A stretch of DNA of 64,000 nt, from the NCBI GenBank assembly GCA_033030425.1, contig JAUFSD010000014.1, forward strand, positions 1,240,001 through 1,304,000. The letters are read 5' to 3'. Every line of letters begins with the position of its first letter. Position 1 is the first letter of the stretch. The notes beneath the pieces are model-generated. The model searched no databases. It was not told where the DNA came from and worked only from the letters and a program-made list of their open reading frames with translations. The translations under genes were made by a program, and so were the position numbers. Shown piece after piece: positions 26,706 to 37,525 of this stretch. This DNA comes from Verpa conica (taxonomy: Eukaryota; Ascomycota; Pezizomycetes; Pezizales; Morchellaceae).

Positions 26706-28067
26706 TAAAACCAACGTTGTATTTACTCTATAGGAAGCCTTATATAACTTACTAAGAGATTTTGATTGCGTTAATACAGATTCTTTCATGACTGGTAGAA
26801 TAATGATCACTCGTAGAAATATAGTTATTTGGTAGCTATCAGTACTACTTAGAGCCCAATGAGAGCTCCAAGGGCATCCTAGGGTCTTGGTTCTGTGCTA
26901 GGCTGGGAAATCACCTCTAATGATAGAAGAGCTGCTGAAAAGGGGGGTGGGGGTATACAACCTAAGTACATGTAGTGCCTAATTAAGATATTGATAACAT
27001 CGAGGATACCATGATAAGGAGATAGCGTGACTACTCTTATAGGTAAGTACTTTAATAAATAGAGAACTATATCAAGGTGACCGATTCATTAAAAGCATTA
27101 AAAATACCTGCTCGTAAATACAGTACTCCAATCACCAACATTCTCTACTACACAGAAACTATGTAATCTTTAGTGATAATTAGCGACCTGTCAGAATTAT
27201 AAAGTTGGGTCGAGATTACTAAAGAACTCCAAAATACCTATAAATTGCTATTAATAACCAAACTTTTTTTTAGCACCGGAATCCCGCAGTTGAAACCTTT
27301 ATCCCCAGACCGGGGCTTATATGTGACTTATAAAGTTTCATCATAGATACTCACTCGACATATCGCAAATGCCAGTTTAGAGTTCCTTATGCTCATCCTA
27401 GACAAATAATAAAATTTCATATAGAGTAAAGGAATATATATTTACGCCCGCCTCGCGAATAGACCCGTAGTAAGTATTAGATACATGTAGGATCCATAAC
27501 AGTAGCAACATCACTAGTAGCAGATACATGTTCAAACGCCGAATTTCGTAGTCAGACACCACTTCACTGTTATAATACAATGCATCCCAGGTAACTATAT
27601 TAATTTTATCACTCTTGAGCATCTACTTTTACCAAGGCTCATAGAATGTAGATTTTTTTAAAAAAAAACAGTTCTGCTGACTACCGGGTACACAAGCCCC
27701 AGAGGAGCTTGAGCTCAACATACGTCTACTGGTGACTGGGTTCAAACGCCCGATCTCATAGTCGGGCACCAGGTTTTGGGAATCGATTACCGTTAGGCAA
27801 TGTATTCCAGATGATTATACGTGTATCTTACCACTTTTGAGTTTATTTGTGAGGGGACTCACCGGAAGAAAAATCCTGTATAATATTAGGATGCACAAAA
27901 TATTTAGGACTGCTTGATCTAAGACAGTAATAATATATATATACGCATATAAAGTAGTAAAATAAAACTCATCGAATGTTAGAACAGGCCAAGTTTCACC
28001 CCCTCCCCCTCTAAAAAAAGCTGAAAAAGGAAGAAGAAAAGAAAAGAAAAGAAAGAAAAGAAAAGAT
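26706..28067. other. Spacer with decayed repeats
   Basis: About 1.36 kb of AT-rich sequence between convergent genes. Holds a degenerate repeat pair (27530/27738) and a purine tract of AAAAG type at 28021-28062 just beyond the RING C stop. No gene seen. Confidence 0.5.
27530..27845. repeat. Degenerate direct repeat pair
   Basis: Two stretches about 205 bp apart (from 27530 and from 27738) share GTTCAAACGCC, 'CATAGTC-GGCACCA' and, 60-80 bp later, 'TTTTATCAC/TTACCAC-CTTGAG'. Similarity is loose by eye. Possibly remnants of one repeat family; identity unknown. Confidence 0.4.
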
Positions 28068-29864
28068 TTATAATACATGTCTAAGTGAGTTACGACGAAT
28101 CCTACGATACTCTAATCTAGGAGTATGTAATGCTAACGGAACCATAAACCTCCGACAACCCTCCGCAACGCTTTTAGACCTCTCTGCCATCCACTGTCTA
28201 ATCGGCAGCCACTCAGTAACCTCAATTTCAAAGATGAAATCCTCGTTACTTAACACTAGCCCAAACTCATACTTCTCCTCTGAAACCATACCAACTTCCT
28301 TGATCTCCGTCCGACACTGATGACACGGAAAATAGTCTGGGAAATGGGTATCCGCTTTCTTTCTGGCATGCCAGATACCCTTAACGCAGCTTATACAAGC
28401 CCTATGGACGCAGCCCTTAAACATCACATTGGCTAGGCGGCGCTGACAGATAACACACTCCAATCCTTCAGGTATATCCTCATCTTCACTTCCAGAGTCT
28501 GATAAAAGAGAAGAATATGATCTTCTGCTCGCTTGTCGAGGTTGTGCTTGTGGAACGGCTGCCACGTGTGGTCTCCGTTCCCGATGGCTCCGTAAGATTC
28601 TTTCGCTGGTGATGTTCATCTCTGTAGATGAAGAATCACGATTATATCTCCTTGATGTCCGGGTTCGATGCCTTTGGTATCGATTTATACGACGAGGGGG
28701 ATCGGACAGGGTGCTTTGGGGTTCTGGGTTCGAAATAGAGGCTCGTTGTTGGTGCTCTGACTCCCTTACTACCCGGGCTCGGGATTGCGTACGCTCATGC
28801 AATAACACTGGGTTGCTGCGAGGGTCTTCCGGTGCTTGAGACTCGCTATATTGTAGTAAATCTTCGGGAGGCGGGGGACTGTTTGTTAATTCCATCTCAT
28901 AAAACTCTTGAGAAGCCTCCCAGTCGTTACTCGGGATTCCCGGAATATTGGTATCAATATAGGAGAAGATTTCTTCTTGTTCCCAGGCTAAGATCTTATC
29001 CAACTCCTCCGCTGATTCCGCATCGCTTCTGCTGACCCCCGAAATATCTACCCCTAGTGGTGTATCCGTACCATCGTACTCATGTTCGATAAGCTCGTAT
29101 GTAGCGAGCTCCTCTTGGTCACATTCTAACATACCATTAAACCATTCTGCTGGCTGAGTGTCGGTATCGGGGATTTCCAGAATACTGGTATCCTGCTCAC
29201 GTTCGGTCATCTCATACATAGCAAGCTCCTCTTGTTCCCAGTTCGAAATAGCATTTAATTCCTCCGCTGTTTCGATATCGCTATTAGGGTCCCCGTTATC
29301 AGGGTCGTAAAGAAAATCGTTATATCTTTTCATTTGTTGGTTTGCACGGTCGAGTTCGTATTCGATAACCATATAAGTAGCGAGCTCCTGCCACTCCTTG
29401 TTTAACATGTCGTTGAATTCCTCTGCTGCTTCAATAGTGTTGATAGGGATCCCTAGAGTACTACTATTTACCCCAAGTCTCGGGTCATCTTGGTCGTAAC
29501 CGTTAATCGCATAAGCAGTAATTCCTTGTTCCCAGTGTAGCACTCCGTCGAGCCCGTCTATCGCTCGCACGTCATTGCTGGTAACCCCTGGTATATTGGT
29601 GCTTGACCCCAGTTGCAGATCTCTCCCAGCCCACCCCTGCCTATATACCGTGTAACCACTACCCTCTCCCCTGCTGTTCCAGTCAAACATATCAAGGTCT
29701 TTTTCCACTCCCTTTCGAACTTTTAGAATACCCGTACTACGCCCCAGTTGTGAAAAACCCACGTTCCGATCGCTTTGTTGAAACGTTGTACTAGCAGCTT
29801 GCCACAGTTGAGAGTGCGAATAATCTCTAAGGTTACGCACAGCCGTACGTCGTCGATTACTCAT
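28068..29864 (-). CDS. C3HC4 RING-family protein C, long form with internal repeats
   Basis: Intronless frame of 598 aa from ATG (MSNRRRTAV). The first 330 residues contain about four to five copies of a 40-45-residue unit: a segment like IPGIPSND, then AEE(L/F)N, then a hydrophobic-acidic helix W(E)QEELATYE-xx-E-x-E-x-D. Copies lie around residues 140-175, 200-230, 240-270 and 285-320. A basic Arg/Ser-rich linker follows (about 340-460), then an acidic leader (DSGSEDEDIPEGL) and the RING with CVIC, CVHRACISC, VKGIW, HFPDYFP and CHQC. The tail has RQWMAERSKSVAEG. The other members lack the repeat region, so this one is an extended version, perhaps with several binding sites for one partner. 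RING D lies 785 bp upstream on its transcript side. Confidence 0.8.
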   Translation of the reverse strand: MSNRRRTAVRNLRDYSHSQLWQAASTTFQQSDRNVGFSQLGRSTGILKVRKGVEKDLDMFDWNSRGEGSGYTVYRQGWAGRDLQLGSSTNIPGVTSNDVRAIDGLDGVLHWEQGITAYAINGYDQDDPRLGVNSSTLGIPINTIEAAEEFNDMLNKEWQELATYMVIEYELDRANQQMKRYNDFLYDPDNGDPNSDIETAEELNAISNWEQEELAMYEMTEREQDTSILEIPDTDTQPAEWFNGMLECDQEELATYELIEHEYDGTDTPLGVDISGVSRSDAESAEELDKILAWEQEEIFSYIDTNIPGIPSNDWEASQEFYEMELTNSPPPPEDLLQYSESQAPEDPRSNPVLLHERTQSRARVVRESEHQQRASISNPEPQSTLSDPPRRINRYQRHRTRTSRRYNRDSSSTEMNITSERILRSHRERRPHVAAVPQAQPRQASRRSYSSLLSDSGSEDEDIPEGLECVICQRRLANVMFKGCVHRACISCVKGIWHARKKADTHFPDYFPCHQCRTEIKEVGMVSEEKYEFGLVLSNEDFIFEIEVTEWLPIRQWMAERSKSVAEGCRRFMVPLALHTPRLEYRRIRRNSLRHVL

Positions 29865-30649
29865 CCTAGATATTCTATCCTCAAATCGGTATTGTTTAGT
29901 GCTAGCACAAGAAAAAAAGCTTGGGGTTTAGATCGTAAAAGCTTGAATGTTTAGGCTATGTATGTGTACGGGCGCTATGGGAGAAACATGTGAGATTTAT
30001 ACACGTGTAGCGCTTTCAGGTAGCCTATCATAAAACAGCAGTGGGCCGTGACTTGAAATACACAATGTATAAACCATACCAGTAACGTGTAGTTCTCAGA
30101 ACGACAGGGTATTAATATACTTCCGTCTCGAACTAGTACATACAGTACCAAAACTAGGGGTGGGATCAGTACATTGTTCCCGTCAATACGCTAGCGATAT
30201 GGTACAAATACGGTATTAGTACAGTAATATACCTCAATTACTGATTTAATTCGGTATTTGGGACTAAACCCCGTAGTGCTATGGCAGTAAATTCGCCCGT
30301 TTTTTATACTGTGGCTATTAGAATAACATAAGAATATCAGAAATTATAGACCTAAGTGTTTATGACCTTTTCTAAAATAGTTAGATTGAAAAGCACTAAC
30401 TAAAGCAAACAGACTTTATAAGTAGAAAAGGTTTCATTCGTATTATATTAAACTCTGCGGTATAACATGACCTTAACAGGTATGAAACGTTGACTTATAA
30501 CTCATTTATCTTAAAATTAAACTCCGAGCACAAAATTAACGAGATTCCCGTGACAAAACTAGTGACATATTATCAAACCTCCAGGCACAAAATTGACGAG
30601 ATTGCCGTTACAAAAGTAGTGACATATTGTCCAACTTCCCATTGCCAGT
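29865..30649. other. Spacer between RING C and RING D
   Basis: About 785 bp, AT-rich, holding the RING C promoter and a 57-bp tandem repeat at 30529-30640 next to the RING D stop. Confidence 0.55.
30529..30640. repeat. 57-bp tandem duplication
   Basis: Two copies, 30529-30585 and 30586-30640, start CACAAAATT[AG]ACGAGATT and continue with GTAGTGACATATT. They differ by scattered substitutions. The unit lies in the 3' flank of RING D. Confidence 0.8.
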
Positions 30650-31363
30650 TTATTCCGTATCACGAAACTCCTGTCTGGCACTTTCGGATCCTTTCAAGAT
30701 CCATTGAAGAACTTGGACCCATTCAGGAACGATGAAGCTCGGCCTCTCCTTCAAAACCGGCCCAAAGACATTCACTTGTTGACAAAGTGCACCGACCGAC
30801 TTCACCTCCGCACGACACTCGTGGCAGGGGATCCATTGAGGGAAATGGCCCCTATGCTGCCTCCTACTCCTCCAGACACTCTTCACGCACACCTTGCACG
30901 CTCCATGGGTACACTCTTTAAATTGAATGTCGATTTGACGGCCCATACAGATCCCACATTGCATTCCATCAACAATTTCCTCGTCGTCAGACTCTTCGTT
31001 ATCAGATTCAATGAGCTCAATGTAGCGTGTGGAGTTCGCTTCAGTGAAGTCATCTTGGGAAACCGCACCCTCAGTTGCATCCACAATCTGTTGTTGCATA
31101 GCTTCGAGATTGTTTTCAGCGTTCTGACTGGTAGCGAGGAAGTCGGCCAATATTTGTATAAACTCCGCCCGACCACCGGCTGCTAGCGTGAGCTCACTAA
31201 AGGTATTGGTGAGAGCCTGATCGAGCCTTGCGTTGGTCACCGCATCGGTTTCAGCTCGGACTTGGCTCCCCCTTGCTCTGAGAGCATTAGACCATTCGGC
31301 CCAGGCTCCTATGAGCCTCTGCAGGTCGGGGTTTTCGGGTTGGGGAATGTTGGTTTGTTCCAT
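30650..31363 (-). CDS. C3HC4 RING-family protein D
   Basis: Intronless, 237 aa from the ATG at 31363 (MEQTNIPQPEN). Residues 10-105 are helical and look like a coiled or bundle domain (Leu/Ala-rich). An acidic leader (IESDNEESDDEE) precedes CGIC, CTHGACKVC, VKSVW, HFPQWIP and CHEC with family spacing. The tail reads LQWILKGSESARQEF before the stop, a shortened version of the W-[IM]-x3-S motif. The N-terminal part does not resemble that of the other paralogues, so the family is a shared RING plus tail on varied N termini. Its upstream region carries six AGCTGTTA octamers. Predicted E3-type role; not shown. Confidence 0.8.
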   Translation of the reverse strand: MEQTNIPQPENPDLQRLIGAWAEWSNALRARGSQVRAETDAVTNARLDQALTNTFSELTLAAGGRAEFIQILADFLATSQNAENNLEAMQQQIVDATEGAVSQDDFTEANSTRYIELIESDNEESDDEEIVDGMQCGICMGRQIDIQFKECTHGACKVCVKSVWRSRRQHRGHFPQWIPCHECRAEVKSVGALCQQVNVFGPVLKERPSFIVPEWVQVLQWILKGSESARQEFRDTE

Positions 31364-31384
31364 CGATTATTATTATTCTATTGT

Positions 31385-31670
31385 AAGTGTTGAAGCTGTT
31401 ATAGTTAGTACTTGTATGAGAAGTTATGTATATAGGACTATATAACAAGTAGTTGGAATTACACTATGTAAAAGGTAGGACTAGTTGTAGCTATACTTCA
31501 GTTGTTTAGGATGTGGGAGAGAGTTGTTATGACAGGAGTAGTTACCTTTTAAGCTGTTATGCGGAATAGTTAAGCCTTGTAAGCTGTTAGTATGGAGTAG
31601 TTGCAAGGTTTGGGAGCTGTTACCTGCGGAGTAATTGAGCTGTTATATGTTGAAGCTGTTAATCAGGTAG
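31385..31670. repeat. AGCTGTTA octamer cluster upstream of RING D
   Basis: AGCTGTTA occurs at 31394, 31552, 31582, 31615, 31638 and 31654, the last five as loosely tandem units followed by 'TGCGGAGTA-TTG'. They lie 31-300 bp upstream of the RING D start codon, so read TAACAGCT on the transcribed strand. May be protein-binding sites or a decaying minisatellite. Confidence 0.65.
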
Positions 31671-32619
31671 GTTGTATTGTTGATGGTCTGTTTGAGACGG
31701 AAAATCCCCCCGCCTATATATGCTTCCCGACCGTACGCCCTCAACTTGATAGCTCTTGAAAGATGCACACTTGAATTTTAAAAGAGCTCTACCTAACACA
31801 AGGTAAATATATACTTGAAGAATACACTCTTTCAGTAAGCTAAAACACTTGAAACTTTTCAAAGTGCTTTCAAGAGACACCTCCAACTAATGATGCTCGA
31901 GATACTAGATTAGCAGAGTCACGATATATCACTCGGCCATATAAGAACGCGCAAAAAACAAAACAGCCACCAAGAAAACAAAACAATCAGGTCTCTAGCA
32001 TCTAGGCCCAACTTCCTCTTTCATAAAAATTGCTTCATCTTCAGGACAAAAACAAACAGGTAAGTATACAGACAAAACAAACCTCCACCATCAAATTCTT
32101 CACTCTTTCCTTTCCCCAAAAAACCTCCAACCCAACTCCATATAGCCTCGTTTTCAAGTCTCGGCTCTCTCTCTCTTTCCTAATGACTGATACACGTACA
32201 TTCTAACTTATAGCGATACATACGCAGAGATTGGCCATATATGAGCACATCGAGACTAACTCTATGCGACATATTTCTATATGCGAAAATCGTCTTACCT
32301 ATCTCCTGATACTAATGCTGATTCTACAGGAGATCAAACCTCGACTCTCCTAGCAATTCCACTTCAACAAGCACCTTAGAGAAGCACGGGCTTATCACCC
32401 TTTAACATTATAAGAACAATAATTCCAGGCTCCTACGTTTATCCCTAGCGATACCCTTGTATGTTCACCCAAACACAGGATACCACTATACCAAAAATCT
32501 AGGACTGTACGTGGATCCTACTAATTTACAACACCCCTCCTAGCTCAGCATCTTTATAACCTCTAGTCGAATCATCAAATGATCCTAAGGATACTTCTAA
32601 AACAGAAATACTTCTATGT
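31671..32619. other. Spacer between RING D promoter and SET gene
   Basis: About 950 bp; AT-rich, with a CT-rich stretch around 32090-32185. No gene recognised. Confidence 0.45.
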
Positions 32620-33608
32620 TTAGCTCCTTCTAAAACATAACCGCTTCTCAATCAACCTACCATCTTCGTCTCGTATATCGCTGAACGCCTTCACCCCCCT
32701 ACTTTTATCCACACGCCTCTTAATCTTTTGTTTTACCTGCATATATTTAACAAAGGAGTTGATTTTTTGAGGCATCCTTTGAATCTCCTGAATAACTCCT
32801 CCTTTGCGAGAAAACAAGTCACTGGGGACTTCAGAGTTCCAAATTGTCGCAGGCTCGGGCTCAGCAGACTGGCCCTCTGTCTCATCGACTTGCTTAGCCA
32901 CATGTACCTCCAGATGAAAGTTATTTCTAGCAGCTAATTGAGAAACCTATTAGTTTATGCTTAAACTCAACTTTTCTCAGCGGAGGAATTACGCAGGAGG
33001 GGCCTCGAATCACGCAGCTCGGCCTCGCTAGCACACCTAAAACATCGGCAAAAAAAGCCATATTCTGCTTCAAGCAACGCCCTCCTTAGGCTCACATTCT
33101 CCAGATCTATAACCGGCCCGTATGCTATTGTCAGTTCGTCTCCCTCTTTGATATCTCCAAGAGCGAAGAACTGGCACTTGAGGCGTTTCGTCTTCAAATC
33201 ACTACTATCGACTCTCGAAATATTTGGCGCGCAGCTGTGATTTACCCATGATGGCTTTATAACTAAAATCCTAGGATCCTCACTCTCCCTGGTTACTCCA
33301 TCAAAGATCTCATGAGGCCTCGGTTTGCGGACAGGCTTGCAGCTAGGGCTCTCACCAAAGATCATGTACCTCACATTAGTGTTATATTTGCCGCGGCTCG
33401 AGACGGAACTTCGACAGAAGCATGAATTTGGTACATGCCTTCCTTCATCTGGTGCGGACTCACCGCGAGGATTGGCTTCTGTCTCTGGAAATTCGGTGTA
33501 GATAAGACATCCCTGGCTAATGTCTCTTGCTGCAAACAACCCATCACCACCGTCATTACAATACGTATCGGTACTCAACCTTATCCAAACACTTTCAGAA
33601 CTAGCCAT
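32620..33608 (-). CDS. SET-domain protein
   Basis: Probable protein-lysine methyltransferase. Exon 1 is 33608-32993 and exon 2 32933-32620, with a 59-bp intron containing ACTAAT; phases agree and give 309 aa. Without splicing the frame stops six codons past the donor. Near the N terminus GLFAARDISQGCLIY is the usual start of a SET fold (AdoMet-binding region). NHSCAPN (about residues 125-131) and GDELTIAYG (about 160-168) are the core SET motifs, and a CRCFRC post-SET-like cluster follows near 188-193. The C-terminal 100 residues are basic and charged and not recognised. The SET insert is short, so this resembles the small stand-alone SET proteins common in fungi. Substrate unknown. Confidence 0.85.
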
Positions 33609-34269
33609 ATTGGCCTTCCTATGACTCTATATTTGAGGCAAGGTCTCCAGAGCTCTGCTGGTTAGCTAGAGCTTTACTACCGTACACGTTTCCAACGGAT
33701 ACTCTGGCAGGGCTAGAAGTCGTGCCCCTTCTGGCCCAGGGACTAAGACCGGGATAGGGTAAAACGAGGGCTGAAGTCTACCTCTTCCTCTCTGTGATAT
33801 TAATGCTAATAGGCACCTTGGAGTATTGACTATATACTAGAATAGGCATGGGGATGAAAATTCATGCGGGTTGGCTGATGTAGATCTATCCTTGCTAGGC
33901 TACGATCGAAACTGTAGTGTGGCCTTAACTCTGTGAAAAGCTAATTTGCTGATAAGAGGATCCTCCCATATATATATCACTTATTCGAGAATCATACAGA
34001 ATCAAAATCATATCACCTTGACACATCTCAGCCAAAACCTCTACGCCAGCTCTATATCGAATATGAGCTACATGAGCTTCTCTTTCATAGTACGCTCACG
34101 GATAGAAGAAACAACTACAAGACAAAGTCGTGAATATCTATCTATTAACACAAAATTCATATTCTCTACCGATACCCCACCATCAAGGTAAACGCTCCCC
34201 ATACATAACCACTACCACTAAAAACAACAAATTAATACGCATAGATCCACTCCATCAAAAATCTCTCGG
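33609..34269. other. Spacer upstream of the SET gene
   Basis: About 660 bp; SET promoter and 3' flank of RING E. Nothing recognised. Confidence 0.5.
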
Positions 34270-34746
34270 CTATTTAGGATGTTGGGCTAGCTGCCTCTCC
34301 TGCAAACGCTTCTCCTGCGCCATCATTAACCCCCGCTTCTTCAACAGAGCTGCAAAACCCTTCGACCCTTCAGCAATCCACCGTGTCAGCGGCATCCACC
34401 TCCATACCGTAAACACAATCCCCCCATATTCTATCTCATCCCCAAAGGAGTATAACTGTTTCCCTCGGGTCAAGCTGCCCACACGGCTGACCTCTTGGCG
34501 ACACATATGACAGGGGAATGATGTTGGGAACTTCTGTCCCCGGAGATGCGCTTGTTTCAACCTGATGACCCAGAGTTTTTTCATACAGCACGCGCATATC
34601 CCGTGTTTGCAGTCGTGGAACTTGATGCCCATATAGTGATCATAGCAGATACCACATAAGTGATCTGATAATAGTGGGTTTGTCTCGGTGATGGGTTCTG
34701 TGGAAAGATCCTCTAGAGGGATGGTACTTACGTACTCTTTGTCCAT
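34270..34746 (-). CDS. C3HC4 RING-family protein E, short form
   Basis: Intronless, 158 aa from ATG (MDKEYVSTIP). It has only about 30 residues before the finger. The RING reads CGIC, CKHGICACC, MKKLW, KFPTSFP and CHMC; the loop before the last pair is 24 residues rather than the 20 of the other four. The tail holds WRWMPLTRWIAEGSKGFA, the clearest copy of the C-terminal motif, and ends in a basic Gln/Arg-rich helix. It lacks the acidic leader of the others. Predicted RING E3-like; the minimal form suggests that finger plus tail is the functional core of the family. Confidence 0.8.
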   Translation of the reverse strand: MDKEYVSTIPLEDLSTEPITETNPLLSDHLCGICYDHYMGIKFHDCKHGICACCMKKLWVIRLKQAHLRGQKFPTSFPCHMCRQEVSRVGSLTRGKQLYSFGDEIEYGGIVFTVWRWMPLTRWIAEGSKGFAALLKKRGLMMAQEKRLQERQLAQHPK

Positions 34747-37525
34747 TGTTTAGCTGCGTCTCGTCTAGTGAACTCCCTGTATTAGATTTTGGTGTTATTG
34801 GCAGTAGGCAGTATTGATTGTAGGTGAGAGCAAGTAGAAGTGTCCTGCTTTAGCATATTTAATCTAATGTCCTAAACTATATTCTATGATGTAGGATTAC
34901 GGCTCATAGAATGTCACTCGGCTATTTGGAGACAATACCAAGGCGCACCCACACAATAATATTGTTTTTTTTTTATTTACTATTGTGACTGTCTTAGAAT
35001 TTAAACGTCCAGGGTCACCCTTGGAGAAATCGTTAGCCCCCTACATAATTCTAAAATTAAAAAAGCCCCCCGCTTCCAAAGTTTACAGGAGAAATTTATT
35101 TACCAATGTACGTATTCTATCTAACCCTAGATTCATTATTATTATGCATATATACTAAAAGGTCACGTGGGGACACGGGTCCCTTAAGGACTAGTGGGGT
35201 GGATCTAGTAAGAGACGTTGTTGCTGATTGATTGTTCCTAACAGTACCAGTGATAACATTTAGACTAACCTAATATTATCATTAGTTTCCAAAAGGATAG
35301 TAGTCCTAGCGACGGAACGATGTTGTATTGTGGAGGCTACGATAAATACAGCAGGGTGACGACGCCTTCGTGTTAGCTTTCGTAATCAGTCATCTGTGTC
35401 ACCTGAATTCCGAGTGAGAAGATATGTGTGAAGAGCGGCTGATAAAACATAAATCCAGAGCCATCGGTATTAGTAACAAGGGCTGATAAATCAAAGAAAA
35501 AGAAACAGCACTGAATGAAAAATTAAAATATAGGCCGCTAGTATACTCTACACCAATAAACCCTATCTCTCGCTTTTGTTATAAGTCACTCGCCTACGAC
35601 AGAATAATCCTGTGTGGTCACTCCTCCGGAGGAATGACATTAAATTATCTAGGGCATGTTTCAAAAAAAATAAATAGTAACTAGAACAGACATAAGCGGG
35701 GTACGGGCAACCAACACGAAAAACCAAGTGTTTCAACGCTTACCGAACCACCGCCAGCGAGCATTCCACTTTGTCCTCCAATCTTCCTTATTTGAGTCTT
35801 CATGTCCGAGGTATCCTAGCAAGCACCGTTAACAAGATTGGGTTTATAAGAGCTGATTCATCTCATACATTATACACCTAAAGTTGTCTTCTAACATAAA
35901 GTCCCTGGCCTGGGTTCTATGGAGGCATACATCTACAGAGTTAGCGAACTCCGTGATGAATGACAGTCAAACTTTAATTTTACCTTTTTTGTTGGTTGTC
36001 TCCTCAAATTCTTCTAGCTCTAAAACCAGGTACTTCACAATTTGTATACAGCTTGCGATGGGCCGTGGGTGGGGCTCTGTTAGGATACCGCACCCCCTTT
36101 CCGATAAAATGATGGAGTATTATTTTTATTGAGAGAAGGTTACAGTAACTTGTTAACTTTGGCTCAGCGGGCTTAGAGTGGTGAAGGAACTATATCTGGG
36201 TGAAGAAAGGATCCGCTCAGAAAAGAGCTTCACTGGTCAAAGTAACATCATAGAAAAAGCCCCCCCCCCCTCTCCTAGTTTTTATCCTCTATCTTAGCTA
36301 ATATATCGTTAGTCATTATGGCAGCTTTCCTCTTGCTGGATTATGAGAATTCGACAGCTATGGAAGAGATACCAGACTTACAACCTTACCAGTCGTCATG
36401 TCCGTCCGAAGGCGCGACGGACCCCAAATGACTAGCCGAGCATCGTCCGACTGTAGCCTGACTACAGTCCCCTAAACCACGGAGTATTATCTCTAAATCT
36501 AGAATAACGGCGCTCAGACTTCCGTAATTATTAATTATGAGCCAATCTTCATCTAAGAAAAATCTAAAGTACTAATTGAAGAAAGTCATTAACCCTGCTT
36601 TCCAGTACTGACAAACCTTAGAGCTAGAATGATAAAAAGAGAGTTGCTACTTGTCACTCTATACTATCTCCAGTCTATATTTTACAACCTCATAGTACTC
36701 TAAAATAGACAGTCCGTCCGTCCGTCCACATACTGGACGGACTGGCTTGGCTGGAACTTTGACAGTCTACACCAGTTTGCCAGGCACGGCCGGGTAAGTG
36801 ACCTATGCTGCCAAGAAGCAAGTCCCTTAAAAACAAGAGTTGATTTCAGGCACAAGCTATGGAAAAAGAGTGGAGGCCCAGTTAAAATATTAACCCACCG
36901 CTTTAAACAGGGTTCTAGTCGTAGAAAGTAAAATGAGTACATAGGAGCAAATCAGATGCCAAGAATATCGAAAATTAGTACTGTTTCCGGACTCCGTGGC
37001 CCCGAATTCCACCCTCGCAATCCGAGGAACAAGGCCATCACCAGGCATATAACCTAGCTATCGAGCGCCTCGCCCCCATCAGATTGCATTTCCGTAAAAG
37101 CTTCATCCCAACCGTTGCGGAACATTTCTTCCCGGAGACCGTCCCCCCGGAGCCAAGAATCCCAACACGGTAAAGGTTACCCTCTCTCCCTAAACTTTTG
37201 TTCAGGGTCTCCTTCCAGAAGGGTTCTTCCGAAGCATATATCTTACCTTCTTCTCTCCCTTGACTTCTTATCTTCTCGCTTTCTTCCTGTAAATACACAC
37301 TGTTTTTTTCTGCCCATCTCGCTGAGGATTTTGAACCAGTACCTACCTTTAATCCGGAACCCAGCAGTGTTGCCATCCCACTACCGTCGTTGCCACTGGC
37401 TTGCTAAGCTTTCAAGGGGCTGAGATAGAACCGCGGATCGCGTGCCGTCACAACTACGCTCTCGAGACAACTTTAATAAGGAGCCAAGCGCATTAATAGC
37501 AAGGAAAGGACAGAAGTTGGAGAAA
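34747..37525. other. Long spacer before LAG1
   Basis: 2.8 kb, AT-rich, with no convincing gene. It contains an 11-C run near 36260 and three short inverted repeats between 36400 and 36744. Frames at 35884-36132, 36700-36942 and 37038-37376 have no domain. Confidence 0.5.
36400..36744. repeat. Three short inverted repeats
   Basis: GTCCGTC (36400-36406) pairs with GACGGAC (36416-36422); GACTGTAG (36449-36456) pairs with CTACAGTC (36462-36469); CAGTCCGTCC (36710-36719) pairs with GGACGGACTG (36735-36744). Two of the three share a GTCCGTC arm. Possible remnants of a small inverted-repeat element or structured RNA. Confidence 0.5.

Noticed and set aside
35884..37376. Frames of 80-112 codons in the spacer before LAG1
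   Set aside because: No motifs, overlapping on both strands, no codon bias.
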